Shown here one piece after another: positions 25,079 to 33,723 of a stretch of DNA of 44,813 nt (positions are counted from its first letter, which is position 1; each line of letters opens with the position of its first letter). The position numbers were made by a program, and so were the translations under genes. Below the pieces are notes generated by a model. That model was not told where the DNA came from. It worked only from the letters and a program-made list of their open reading frames with translations, and made no database searches. The stretch comes from Microcaldota archaeon (GTDB taxonomy: Archaea > Micrarchaeota > Micrarchaeia > Micrarchaeales > Micrarchaeaceae), in NCBI GenBank assembly GCA_027339055.1, contig DAHWRK010000004.1, positions 1 through 44,813 on the forward strand. Direction: 5' to 3'.

Positions 25079-26590
25079 GTGGTTAAGGGCAGCAAGGCAA
25101 ATAAGAAGGCCCACAAGTCGCGTTTTCTGGCATACAAGAAAACTGCATCGGTGGCAATAGCGATAGCCGCCTTTGCGTTCATATATTATGATTATTACGC
25201 TTATTACCTCGGGTTGGCGCTGCAGGTAATACTTCCATTGGCAGTTCTTGTTGTTTCCGGGCTTGCAATCAAGAAGCTGCTTTCGCTCAAGGGAGGCTAC
25301 GGAATGGTAATGCTTAGCGGCGAGCACGGCATAAAGGAGATAGACTACCTTGCCAAGAGGTACTCGCACTTCTGGGAACTGCTTTCCATGTGGGGAATGG
25401 TGCTTGGATTCGGGCTCCTTTCTTACCCCCTTATACGGGGCAGGGCATCCAAAAAAGTGTATGCAATAGGAATAATAAGCAACATGCTAATAATGGCGTT
25501 CGTTCTTCCGTTCACCTCGTACGCGCTTTTGTTCATAAACATATCGCGCTTCAACCTGATATCAAGCGCTGAATTTTCGACAACGCTGCCAACTTTTCAG
25601 GCACTGATATACAACTTTACGTACCCAGGGGCTTATTACCTTGATTACATACTGAAAGGCATAGTGCTCGTTGCGGGTTTTTCAGGTTATATAATAGCCC
25701 TGCTAGTAGCAAATGCTGGAACCATAGTAGGGGCTTTGATAAAATCCATATCGGTAAATTCCATAGCTCCGCTTCACAATTCTACCCCCGGTGTGGCTCC
25801 CGTTATACCTGGGATAGACTTGCCGCTGTTCAGCGGCATATTGTCGCTTGCGATAATACTGATAATACACGAATTTTCGCACGGCATACTTGCCAGATCG
25901 TTCAAGGTAAAGCTTAAATCGGTCGGAGTGCTGCTCTTCGGAGTGATTCCCGTAGGGGCATTCGTAGAGCCTGACGAAGCCGAGGTGCTGAAGCTCGACA
26001 AGAAAAAGCAGAACAAGATATTTTCTGCAGGAGTATCTTCAAATTTCCTCGCGATGTTAATATTTCTCATACCGATGCTTTTGATGCTCCCGTTCGTGCT
26101 GACGAACATATACGGCCATGGTGTGTTCGTTTATTCCACTACGCCGGGATACCCTGCATACAATGCAATACAGCCTGGCACCGAAATCCTAGCATGGGAC
26201 GGGCAGGCAGTAAGCAACCTTACACAGCTCGGCACCGTGGCACTGCAAGACAGGCCAGGGTCGCTTGTAAGCGTAGCGACAAGCACTGGCAATTATACCT
26301 TCGTGGCCAAATCGTATAACGGGACATCGCGCGGCGTGATTGGAGTCAACCTTTACGAAAAATATTTCCCGATAACGAATACGCCGCTGAAAGGAATAGT
26401 TTATTTCTTCTATTCTCTTTTCGGGATATCGTTCATGCTGAACTTCCTCATAGCCGTAGTCAACCTTCTTCCGGTTCCAGGGTTCGACGGATGGAGGATA
26501 TACGACAACAGCCTGAAAAAGAAATACATAAACGTGCTCACGGCAGTGGTGGTAATTGCCCTGCTGCTTAACATACTGCCTTGGATATAG
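25079..26590 (+). CDS. Site-2-type membrane zinc metalloprotease (M50)
   Basis: This 503-residue polytopic protein carries zinc motif HEFSH (about 264-268) in a membrane helix, followed by the characteristic GILARSF and GVIPVGAFVEPDEAE. A PDZ-like domain follows (about 345-425, with PGTEILAWDG), then the second catalytic motif, NLLPVPGFDGW (about 463), supplying the third zinc ligand. Four to five helices precede HEFSH. Such proteases cut membrane-embedded regulators or signal-peptide remnants. The start is a GTG at 25079 with GAGG at 25069-25072. The gene is convergent with the metallophosphoesterase, with no intervening base. The substrate is unknown. Confidence 0.93.
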   Translation: MVKGSKANKKAHKSRFLAYKKTASVAIAIAAFAFIYYDYYAYYLGLALQVILPLAVLVVSGLAIKKLLSLKGGYGMVMLSGEHGIKEIDYLAKRYSHFWELLSMWGMVLGFGLLSYPLIRGRASKKVYAIGIISNMLIMAFVLPFTSYALLFINISRFNLISSAEFSTTLPTFQALIYNFTYPGAYYLDYILKGIVLVAGFSGYIIALLVANAGTIVGALIKSISVNSIAPLHNSTPGVAPVIPGIDLPLFSGILSLAIILIIHEFSHGILARSFKVKLKSVGVLLFGVIPVGAFVEPDEAEVLKLDKKKQNKIFSAGVSSNFLAMLIFLIPMLLMLPFVLTNIYGHGVFVYSTTPGYPAYNAIQPGTEILAWDGQAVSNLTQLGTVALQDRPGSLVSVATSTGNYTFVAKSYNGTSRGVIGVNLYEKYFPITNTPLKGIVYFFYSLFGISFMLNFLIAVVNLLPVPGFDGWRIYDNSLKKKYINVLTAVVVIALLLNILPWI

Positions 26591-27340
26591 TCATGCAAGC
26601 TTGCGCAGGTCCTTTATCGTCCCGAAATCTATAGTAGATCCGTATCCCACCGCTATGGCATGCATGCTGTCCAGGTTAAGCTTTGAAAATATCGGGGCGA
26701 GCAGCTCAGATTTTGGCACCATGTTTATCTCTGTGCCTCCGGCGAAGAAGTTAAGCGCCGGTATCACGATAATAGGTATATTTTTGTATTTGCCGTAAAG
26801 GAAGCACTTCAGCCTTTCGTGTTTTCCTATGGCATCGATTATGCCTATTGCAGGGTGCTCATGGCCCATTATCATCGCTTTTATCCCCTTTGTCGCTTTT
26901 CCTAGCTCTGGAAGCTCCTCTCCGTGGAAAAACAGGTACTTGCCTATTACTGCCTGCTGCCTGAATACTGAAAGCTTGAACGGCTCCCTGTACCTTTCAA
27001 CAAAATTGTCATGGTTTCCCTTTATGAGCACGGGCTCTATTCCTGCGTTCCTGCAGAACATTATGAAATCGTATAACTCATTGAATTCCTCTTCGTCCAC
27101 CTTGGAGAATTCGTTCTTTATGTCTCCGTCAACTATAAGCTTTTTGGCGTGAGTCTTCTCAATTGCCGCGCCTATAGTTTCGGACATTTTCTTGAAATTC
27201 ACTTTTGGTATAAGCACCCCGCGCTTAGCCATTACGCCTTCGTATCCGAGGTGCATGTCGGCGACAACAATGGCGTTCAGGCTTTTTATAAATAGCAATG
27301 GCATGCCGTCGATGAGCTCTATGTCTTCGCCAAGCATCAT
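26591..27340 (-). CDS. Metallophosphoesterase of the Lhr-associated family
   Basis: This 249-residue calcineurin-like phosphoesterase (COG1407 type) has motif I ADMHLGYE (28-35), IVDGDIKNE (about 70), KGNHDN (about 106), FFHGEE (about 137) and GHEHPAI (about 153). Members are regularly encoded beside archaeal and bacterial Lhr helicases, as here: it starts 4 nt after the lhr stop and is clearly co-transcribed. It is probably a nuclease or phosphatase acting on DNA ends in the same repair step as Lhr. The catalytic residues are complete. MM at the start leaves a one-codon ambiguity. Confidence 0.93.
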   Translation of the reverse strand: MMLGEDIELIDGMPLLFIKSLNAIVVADMHLGYEGVMAKRGVLIPKVNFKKMSETIGAAIEKTHAKKLIVDGDIKNEFSKVDEEEFNELYDFIMFCRNAGIEPVLIKGNHDNFVERYREPFKLSVFRQQAVIGKYLFFHGEELPELGKATKGIKAMIMGHEHPAIGIIDAIGKHERLKCFLYGKYKNIPIIVIPALNFFAGGTEINMVPKSELLAPIFSKLNLDSMHAIAVGYGSTIDFGTIKDLRKLA

Positions 27341-27344
27341 TATA

Positions 27345-29975
27345 TCATTTCGATGCGTTTATCCTCTTTATTACCATCTTATGCAGGTATTTTAAGTATT
27401 CATGCCTTTCCTTCATAAGCACTACGTCTGCATGGCCGAAGGTTATCATAGAGTGGGCGAACGGGCTCGGGATCTGCGTCTTTATAATTTTGTATTTCGT
27501 GTCGCAGGATTTTATGCTTTTGAGCAGCGATTTTGTCCTTGGAAGGTCCATCACCTCCTCAAATATCTCCCTGTAGGTTTCTTTCAAGACGGGGAAATCC
27601 TTGTCTATGCTCTCTACCGCTTTGATTAAAAGAGTAGCGTTTATCTGCTGTTTTCCTACGGGCAGCTTGTAGCCCTTGTAGTTGCGAAGTATCATGAAGC
27701 TTCTGGCTGCGACATGCCTGAACCTGCGCTTCATTATCTCCGTTTTCCTTATGTTGGACTTGAGCAGCGGTTCTGGGTCCCTGCCCATCATGGAAGTTAT
27801 GGCTTCTTCTATATCCGAAGGCTTTAGCATGCCCTCAGTATTTATCAAGAAGCCATTGTCGTTTATCATTATTCCGACGTCAGTCCCAAGCCTCCTGCCT
27901 ATGTGTATGGCTATTATCCGCGAGAGGGTGTCGTTTATGCGCCTGCCGTAAAGCGAATGGAATATTGCAAGATTCTGTCCGCTCTTCGGGTCCTTGGTTA
28001 TTTCTATTAGCATCAGCTTGTCGTTCGGGACCGATCCGGCGAAGAGCAGCTGCTCTACGAAATAGCCATATATGGCCTTGGAAGCATTTGAATCTATCGG
28101 GAGCGAGCCGAGCATTTCTGAAGCCTCCTTCGGCATCTTCGAAGCCAGCTTGAGTGCAGACTTCTTGAAATGCTTTGATATGGCCTCGGAAAAGTTGCGC
28201 CTGAATGCACCTATCTCAATCGCAAGCTCATAGCTCAGTGGAAGCTGCTCTGAGAACCACGGCGGTATGGTTGGAGCTGCCGAAACTGCTGTGGACACGT
28301 AGCACCTCATGCCCTTTGCATACTCAAACCTGTAGAGCCTGCCGCCGAGAGTGAAGATGTCGCCCTGCTTCATCCTGGTAAGAAATTCCTCTTCTATGTT
28401 GCCTATCCACTTTTTTGTTTTTGTGTCAAATACGTTGACAGATACTTCGTCAGGTATTGCGCCAAGGTTGAGCATGTATATTGGGCGTATCATCTTGCCT
28501 CGCTTGCCGAATGCATTTTCCTTTTCGTCGTACCATATTTTTCCGTATACCCTCCTGCTTTCAAGGCCAACATATTCCCCGGAAAGGTATCTTATGGTAG
28601 CTATGAAATCTTCAAAGGGCAGTTTTGAATATGGATATGAGGACTTTATTACCAAATACGCCTCTTTGACGTCCCACTTCTTGGTTATCGACATGCCGAC
28701 TATGTGCTGCGAGAGTATGTCAAGCGCATTCATTGGCACCCTGAATGAATCCAGGTGGCGCTTGAGCGCTGCGTCAAGCATTATGCTGCATTCGACGAGG
28801 TCGTCCCTGTTGAGCACAATTATTTCGCCCTTGGCAATGGATTTGTACTTGTGGCCCGCCCTGCCTATCCTTTGGACCGCGCGCGTTACGCTTTTCGGAG
28901 AGCCGAGCTGCACCACATTGTCTATGCTGCCTATGTCTATGCCGAGCTCAAGGCTTGTCGAGGATACTGCGCATTTCAGCGAGCCGGCCTTAAGCAGCTC
29001 TTCTACCTCTAGCCTGGATTCCCTTGATAGCGAGCCGTGGTGCGCTGCTATATCCTCGTCGTAGCCGAACTTCTTCTTGAGGTTGAATACCACGCGTTCG
29101 GTTCCGCTCCTCGTATTTGTAAATATAAGTGTTGACTTGTTCTTTTTTATTATGTCGTTTATTATCGAATATGTATTCTGCTCTATCTTTTCGTCTGGAG
29201 TGTATATCATGTCCTTTACGGGGCTTATCGCCTCCACTTGGAGCTTCTTTCCCCATGACGCGTCTATTATCACGCAATCCCGCGATGTGCCGTCCTCGTT
29301 GCATCCAACAAGGTATTTTGCTGCCTCGTCGAGTGGATAGAGTGTTGCGCCGAGCCCTATGCGCGTGAAATCGTGGCCTATCATGCTGCGCAATCTTTCC
29401 AGCGACAGCGAAAGATGAACGCCGCGCTTGTTGTTCGCCAGCTCATGTATCTCGTCTATGACTACGTACTCCACCATCTTGAGATTTTCGGCAAATTTCT
29501 CCGATGTTATCAGTATTGCGAGGCTCTCCGGCGTGGTTACCAGTATGTGCGGAGGGTGCTTGAGCTGCTTTTGCCTGTCCTTTTGCGGGGTATCTCCGGT
29601 CCTGACAGCTATCGTAACCTTTGACGACTTTGCGTTCTTCTCGGACAGCTCGTATATCTCCTCCAATGGCTTGCTTAGGTTCTTGTATATGTCGTTGTTG
29701 AGGGCCCTTAGCGGAGAAACATAGATGCAGTATACCCCCTCCTTGAGCTCGTCCACGGATGCCTTGTTGAAAAGGTCGCTCAGTATTGCGACAAATCCGG
29801 ACATCGTTTTTCCGGAGCCAGTCGGAGCGGCAACGAGTATGTTTTTGTGCTCGCTGACAAGCTTGAAAGTAAAGCTCTGCGGCATTGTTAGCTCTTTAAA
29901 GTTGCTTGTGAACCATTCCCTGACGTCCTTGTTGAGCACGCCGAGTGATTCCTTGTCGCTAAAGCCCTTACCCAT
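27345..29975 (-). CDS. lhr: Lhr-type superfamily 2 DNA helicase
   Basis: This protein is 876 residues from the ATG at 29975 (MGKGFSDKES). The frame extends 29 codons further, but that part is hydrophobic, unlike the family, and overlaps the leader. Visible motifs are a Q-like segment MPQSFTFKLV, Walker A APTGSGKTMSGF, DEIH (VVIDEIHELANNKRG), GATLYP in place of SAT, TRSGTERVVF, and QRIGRAGH (motif VI). The winged-helix and Lhr-core regions follow. Lhr helicases translocate 3'-5' and unwind forked DNA and RNA:DNA hybrids. A TATA-like TTATTTATTC about 30 nt before the ATG suggests a leaderless mRNA. Confidence 0.94.
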   Translation of the reverse strand: MGKGFSDKESLGVLNKDVREWFTSNFKELTMPQSFTFKLVSEHKNILVAAPTGSGKTMSGFVAILSDLFNKASVDELKEGVYCIYVSPLRALNNDIYKNLSKPLEEIYELSEKNAKSSKVTIAVRTGDTPQKDRQKQLKHPPHILVTTPESLAILITSEKFAENLKMVEYVVIDEIHELANNKRGVHLSLSLERLRSMIGHDFTRIGLGATLYPLDEAAKYLVGCNEDGTSRDCVIIDASWGKKLQVEAISPVKDMIYTPDEKIEQNTYSIINDIIKKNKSTLIFTNTRSGTERVVFNLKKKFGYDEDIAAHHGSLSRESRLEVEELLKAGSLKCAVSSTSLELGIDIGSIDNVVQLGSPKSVTRAVQRIGRAGHKYKSIAKGEIIVLNRDDLVECSIMLDAALKRHLDSFRVPMNALDILSQHIVGMSITKKWDVKEAYLVIKSSYPYSKLPFEDFIATIRYLSGEYVGLESRRVYGKIWYDEKENAFGKRGKMIRPIYMLNLGAIPDEVSVNVFDTKTKKWIGNIEEEFLTRMKQGDIFTLGGRLYRFEYAKGMRCYVSTAVSAAPTIPPWFSEQLPLSYELAIEIGAFRRNFSEAISKHFKKSALKLASKMPKEASEMLGSLPIDSNASKAIYGYFVEQLLFAGSVPNDKLMLIEITKDPKSGQNLAIFHSLYGRRINDTLSRIIAIHIGRRLGTDVGIMINDNGFLINTEGMLKPSDIEEAITSMMGRDPEPLLKSNIRKTEIMKRRFRHVAARSFMILRNYKGYKLPVGKQQINATLLIKAVESIDKDFPVLKETYREIFEEVMDLPRTKSLLKSIKSCDTKYKIIKTQIPSPFAHSMITFGHADVVLMKERHEYLKYLHKMVIKRINASK

Positions 29976-30028
29976 ATAACTTATCAGAATAAACACCAAA
30001 GCATAAGAATAAATAAGAAGAAACAACG

Positions 30029-30043
30029 GCCGGAAAGCCCGGC
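30029..30043 (-). terminator. Possible hairpin terminator after ferredoxin
   Basis: GCCGG (30029-30033) pairs with CCGGC (30039-30043), and the minus strand continues into a U-rich stretch (GTTGTTTCTTCTTATTT). It lies 26 nt after the ferredoxin stop and just before the lhr promoter. Hairpin terminators are not the norm in archaea, so the U-tract alone may be what acts. Confidence 0.35.
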
Positions 30044-30068
30044 ACGACTGAAAATTAAGCAATGCGCT

Positions 30069-30428
30069 TTACGCATATATCGACTTGTATTCCGTTCCGG
30101 AATCGTCTATTATGTGTATGCACTCCCCTTCGCACTGTATCAGGCACGCCTGGCACAGTATGCACGCATCGCCGTTGACGGCTACGGATATGCCTCCACT
30201 TGTTCCGTCGTTTGCATCGGCGAAGTGATGATGGCCGTCCTCTACCTTGGACCATTTGTCCAAAATCGCCTGATCCGTAGTGCCCTTCCACTGCGCGTTC
30301 TCAGGAGCTGTGTCCTTGTTGGCTTCGTCGATGTTCTTCCTGTCCTTAAGCTCGAATACCGCAACAGGGCATACGTCCTTGCAGTGCTGGCATCCCGTAC
30401 ACAATGGCTTGTCTACATACACTTTCAT
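30069..30428 (-). CDS. Ferredoxin with two [4Fe-4S] clusters and an insertion
   Basis: The product is 119 residues from the ATG at 30428 (GTGAT ribosome binding site upstream; a GTG at 30437 is less likely). The first cluster motif is CTGCQHCKDVCP (about 10-21) and the second is CILCQACLIQC (about 88-98). About 65 residues between them, rich in Asp, Lys and His (DGHHHFAD), are longer than in simple 2[4Fe-4S] ferredoxins and resemble the inserted loops of thermoacidophile ferredoxins, which can bind zinc. It probably serves 2-oxoacid oxidoreductases. It sits where uL30/uL15 would be expected after uS5, as a separate unit with a TATA-like box near 30467-30475. Confidence 0.9.
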   Translation of the reverse strand: MKVYVDKPLCTGCQHCKDVCPVAVFELKDRKNIDEANKDTAPENAQWKGTTDQAILDKWSKVEDGHHHFADANDGTSGGISVAVNGDACILCQACLIQCEGECIHIIDDSGTEYKSIYA

Positions 30429-30510
30429 TCGTATCACTTAGTTAATATTCATATTTCGACAAAAACATTTAAAACGGGCTTGGGCAATTTGTTAACCCTG
30501 TGTAAAAGTT

Positions 30511-31179
30511 TTACTTCGACTTGCTGAAGTCCTCGAGATTCTTCATGCTTATCGTGTGCTGGAACGCGTCCATCACCGCCATGAGAACGTTGTAGGTGGT
30601 CCTCGTCCTTCCCTTTGAGAAGCTCCAGATATCCTTAACACCCGCAAGCTCGAGCATGCGCTTTACGTGCTTGCTCGCCACTATCCCCAAGCCTTTAGGC
30701 GCCGGCTTTAGCAGAACTTCCACGCTGCCGCATTTGCCCCTTGTTATGAACGGAAGGCTGTGCGGCTGCCCGCAGGTGCACTGCCATGAGCCGCAGCCCA
30801 TAACGACAGGCATTATGTTCCTTTTGGCGGCGTTTATCGCAGAGTCTATTGCGGCCTTTACTTCAACATCCTTGGCGGCGCCGACGCCGACGTGGCCATT
30901 GCCGTCGCCGACTATCGCAGTGACCCTGAACTTCTGCTTCCTGTTGTTGCTCGTCATCCTCTGCACGCTCCTTATCTCCACAACCTCGCTGTTTATGTTT
31001 GGAAGAAGCGCGTCCACTATGCCGTTCTCCTCGATGCTCTTGCCCATGCTGAATATCTGCTCCAGGCTCGTTATTGAGCCGGCCTTCACCATCTTTCCGA
31101 GAACCGTGACAGGTTCCCACGCAGCTACGTCGAATTCCCTGCGCCTTTCCTGATTGTTAAAACGTCCTCTTCCTCTCAA
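30511..31179 (-). CDS. rps5: Ribosomal protein uS5
   Basis: This 222-residue small-subunit protein has the S5 double-stranded RNA-binding-like N-domain (FRVTAIVGDGNGHVGVGAAK near 95) and the C-terminal domain ending in ARTTYN-type sequence (KGRTRTTYNVLMAVMDAF). It lines the mRNA entry channel and helps decoding fidelity. It is the last ribosomal gene of the operon here, 4 nt after uL18. The usual next genes uL30 and uL15 are absent. Confidence 0.97.
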   Translation of the reverse strand: MRGRGRFNNQERRREFDVAAWEPVTVLGKMVKAGSITSLEQIFSMGKSIEENGIVDALLPNINSEVVEIRSVQRMTSNNRKQKFRVTAIVGDGNGHVGVGAAKDVEVKAAIDSAINAAKRNIMPVVMGCGSWQCTCGQPHSLPFITRGKCGSVEVLLKPAPKGLGIVASKHVKRMLELAGVKDIWSFSKGRTRTTYNVLMAVMDAFQHTISMKNLEDFSKSK

Positions 31180-31183
31180 AAAA

Positions 31184-31741
31184 TCACTTGTTTATTGCAA
31201 TGGCAATCTTGCCTTTTACATCGGCAAAAACCTTGTCGAGCTCCTTTACGTTGAGCTTGGCCTTTTCGTACTGCGCGAACTCTGAAACGCCCTTGCCCGA
31301 GCCGGTCTTCGCATAATCTGCTATGTGCTTTCCAGACAGCCTTGATTCGTCGGCTTCTATTTCTGATACGAGATCGAGACCGTTGTCCTTGCAGCCCTTG
31401 GCCGCGGAGAATATGACGTTCCCTTTTATCGGCTTGTTAAGCCCTATGTCCAGCACCATAGCGCCCTTTATGCCCTTCTCGTGGGCCTTCTTGGCCAGGA
31501 GCATGCCTGTCAGATACGCAGTAGGTATGTTGGATTTTGGCATCCAACCCAGGGCCTTGAGCTCCGAAGAGACCGCGCTGGCTTTTACCTTGTCGCCGCT
31601 GGGCTCGTACAATATTATCTGCGCCGTTATAGACCTGTTGCTCCTGCGTATTACTACACGGGGCATCCTGCCCTTAAGAATTGCGATCCTTTTCCTGTAA
31701 TTCGTCAGCGACTTCGCGCGCCTTCTCCTTTTTATTTCCAT
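31184..31741 (-). CDS. rpl18: Ribosomal protein uL18
   Basis: This 185-residue large-subunit 5S rRNA-binding protein has a basic N-terminus (KRRRRAKSLTNYRKRIAILKG), then RVVIRRSNRSITAQII, AYLTGMLLAKKA and VLDIGLNKPIKGNVIF, all typical of archaeal uL18. It sits 9 nt after eL19 in the operon, with uS5 4 nt downstream. Confidence 0.97.
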   Translation of the reverse strand: MEIKRRRRAKSLTNYRKRIAILKGRMPRVVIRRSNRSITAQIILYEPSGDKVKASAVSSELKALGWMPKSNIPTAYLTGMLLAKKAHEKGIKGAMVLDIGLNKPIKGNVIFSAAKGCKDNGLDLVSEIEADESRLSGKHIADYAKTGSGKGVSEFAQYEKAKLNVKELDKVFADVKGKIAIAINK

Positions 31742-31750
31742 AAAAATGCC

Positions 31751-32224
31751 TCATATATGCTTGAGCTTTTCAAGCCTTTCGTCGCTTATCCCTACGCCCC
31801 TGCTCTTTATGTGGTTCAGGAGCGTGAGCTTGGTCTGGAATGTGCCTCCCTTCACCAGGGCGTAGAACTCCTTGTACTGCTCGTTGTTTATCGTCTTGTC
31901 GGATTTAAGTGCCGCAAGTATCCTCCTCTGGGACCTCATCCTCTTCATGTGATTGGCCGTAGCGCGCGTTTTCTTAGTTCCCTTCTTCTTTCCAGGGCCG
32001 CGCTTCCTTCCCTCCGACCTCTTCTTCTTTAGCGATTTTCCATACCTGCTGACGTTGTGCTTTTCGGCCATGGCGTATATGCTTCCGCTCTTTATGAGCT
32101 CCTTTACGTCGTCCCTTGTTATGGCCTTCTTGGCATCGTCTATTGCAGACGGCTTTATTCTTATGCTGGTTTCTCCGCGCTTCATTATGTCCGCGGCAAC
32201 CCTCTTTGTAAGTTTTACGCTCAT
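31751..32224 (-). CDS. rpl19e: Ribosomal protein eL19
   Basis: This 157-residue archaeal/eukaryotic large-subunit protein has LTKRVAADIMKRGETSIRI at the N-terminus and a long Lys/Arg/Gly-rich stretch (KKRSEGRKRGPGKKKGTKK), ending in a helical domain. Its ATG overlaps the eL32 stop (ATGA at 32221-32224), so translation is coupled. Confidence 0.97.
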   Translation of the reverse strand: MSVKLTKRVAADIMKRGETSIRIKPSAIDDAKKAITRDDVKELIKSGSIYAMAEKHNVSRYGKSLKKKRSEGRKRGPGKKKGTKKTRATANHMKRMRSQRRILAALKSDKTINNEQYKEFYALVKGGTFQTKLTLLNHIKSRGVGISDERLEKLKHI

Positions 32225-32616
32225 TGGTGAACACCGTTTACTATCCTGACGCCGCTGGATGAAGCAATCTTCGCCATCTCAAGGCGCTTCCTCCTTCCGA
32301 CATCGTGGGATATGACTATGTTGTATGATGCTATTTCCGGATTCCTAAGCGCAGCGTTGAGCTCGTTTATATTGTGCACGAGCATCAGCCTTTTGCCGTC
32401 AGAGCGTACCCCCGAAACGCTGGCCGGGTTCTTGTAGCCGATTGTCGGGGTGGCGCCCATGAAGTCCCTCTTTATCCTTTTCTTGTTGTCCTGGCCGCGC
32501 TGCTTGTGCCATCTGTCCGGGACTCTCTTCCTGTTCTTTGCGCCTACGTTGGGCACGTTGAACTTGGGATGGCCTTTCTTCTTGACCCTTGCCTTCTTCT
32601 CTTTTTTTATCGCCAT
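32221..32616 (-). CDS. rpl32e: Ribosomal protein eL32
   Basis: The product is 131 residues from the ATG at 32616 (MAIKKEKKARVKKKGHPKF). The frame is open 23 codons further into the end of uL6, but that part does not match the family. The core PDRWHKQRGQDNKKRIKRDF and PTIGYKNP is the eL32 signature. It binds 23S rRNA near domains I/II. It lies between uL6 (5 nt) and eL19 (overlap). Confidence 0.96.
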   Translation of the reverse strand: MAIKKEKKARVKKKGHPKFNVPNVGAKNRKRVPDRWHKQRGQDNKKRIKRDFMGATPTIGYKNPASVSGVRSDGKRLMLVHNINELNAALRNPEIASYNIVISHDVGRRKRLEMAKIASSSGVRIVNGVHQ

Positions 32617-32621
32617 GATCT

Positions 32622-33146
32622 TCACTCGATAGCATAGTATATTCCATCCTGGAATACCCTCTCGTCCTTGTGCCTTACCCTGCACGCCTTCCTTACGTTT
32701 GCGGCGGTCTGCGTCACATCTTCAAGCTTTATGCCGTATATGCGAAGCTTCTTTTCCTTCGCTTCGGCCTTTGTCGCGCCGACTATGTCGGCAGCACGCG
32801 CTGCGCGCTCGCCCAGCATGTTCTTTATTATTATCTCTTTGGGCTTTACTTCTATAGTAAGCGGAAAGTGCGCATATACCGCTTCCATGTTGACCTCAAA
32901 GTATTTTACTACGCCTTCGGAGTCGTTCGACAGCTCCTTGGCCAGCGACTGCTCTGCTACCATCGCCTTCTTGGCGAGCTTCTTGTTTGCTGGAGACGGC
33001 TCCACTTTTACCTTTGAGCCGTTTATCTCCACTTTAAGCAGCGCGTCGTTGAACTGCCTCTCGTTGCTCCCAAGCGGGCCTTTTATGATCACTTTGCCAG
33101 CCGAGAGTGTTGCGCTAACGCCCTGTGCCAATGTTATTTCAGCCAT
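32622..33146 (-). CDS. rpl6: Ribosomal protein uL6
   Basis: This 174-residue protein has the duplicated uL6 fold: GVSATLSAGKVIIKGPLGSN at the N-terminus, then HFPLTIEVKPKEIIIKN and a final TQTAANVRKACRVRHKDERVFQDGIY-type segment. It lies near the sarcin-ricin loop and the factor-binding site, and separates uS8 and eL32 in the operon. Confidence 0.97.
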   Translation of the reverse strand: MAEITLAQGVSATLSAGKVIIKGPLGSNERQFNDALLKVEINGSKVKVEPSPANKKLAKKAMVAEQSLAKELSNDSEGVVKYFEVNMEAVYAHFPLTIEVKPKEIIIKNMLGERAARAADIVGATKAEAKEKKLRIYGIKLEDVTQTAANVRKACRVRHKDERVFQDGIYYAIE

Positions 33147-33176
33147 TCAATTACCATGAATCTTTAAACATAATTT

Positions 33177-33572
33177 TCAGTATATGTATGCGAGCAGCCT
33201 TCCTCCTATGTTCTGCTCCCTAGCCTTCCTGTGCGTCATCAAGCCCTTTGACGTAGAAAGCACCAGTATGCCGAAGTCCTTGCTCGGTATGTATCGCTCT
33301 TCGTATTTGCTTATGTCGCTGCTCGACATCGAATAGTGGGGCTTTACTATGCCTATTCCGTTCACCTTGTTCAGCAGCTTAAGCCTCATTTTCTTTGAGT
33401 ACCTGTCGCTGAATTCCTCGTAATCGCCGAGGTAGCCTTCAGCCTTCAGAAGGTCTATAAATGCCTTTATCTGCTTCGTCGAGTACACTACGCACTCGCG
33501 CCTGCCTATGTTTTCGTTCGTCTTTATCTTGTTTATAGTATCAGCGAGTCTGTCAACCATCAAATCAGCCAT
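33177..33572 (-). CDS. rps8: Ribosomal protein uS8
   Basis: This 131-residue 16S rRNA-binding protein starts MADLMVDRLADTINKIK and ends with the conserved VLSTSKGLMTHRKARE and GGRLLAYIY segments. In archaea it can also bind its own operon mRNA. Its start overlaps the uS14 stop by 8 nt (ATGGCTGA). Confidence 0.97.
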   Translation of the reverse strand: MADLMVDRLADTINKIKTNENIGRRECVVYSTKQIKAFIDLLKAEGYLGDYEEFSDRYSKKMRLKLLNKVNGIGIVKPHYSMSSSDISKYEERYIPSKDFGILVLSTSKGLMTHRKAREQNIGGRLLAYIY

Positions 33573-33723
33573 ATTTTTTAAAATTGAGGTCCTTTGCTAC
33601 CTCCCTGAAGCATCTCTTGCATACGTAGAGCCCGTGCTCGCGTATAAGGGCGCGGCTTGCACCGCATACCCTGCATTTTCTTGTTCCTTTTCCCTTGTAT
33701 TTTTCTTCCGGTCTAACTTTCAT
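33565..33723 (-). CDS. rps14: Ribosomal protein uS14 (zinc-binding form)
   Basis: This 52-residue small-subunit protein begins MKVRPEEKYKGKG and ends FKKYG. Two C-x-x-C pairs (Cys17/Cys20 in CRVC and Cys35/Cys38 in CKRC) form the zinc knuckle of the archaeal and eukaryotic type. The start overlaps the uL5 stop (ATGA at 33720-33723), and the end overlaps the uS8 start. This gene is easily missed because of its size. Confidence 0.95.
   Translation of the reverse strand: MKVRPEEKYKGKGTRKCRVCGASRALIREHGLYVCKRCFREVAKDLNFKKYG

Noticed and set aside
27345-30062. Lhr starting at the far upstream codon (30062)
   Set aside because: The extra 29 residues are hydrophobic and unlike the family. They overlap the hairpin and promoter region, and a TATA box at proper distance supports the ATG at 29975.
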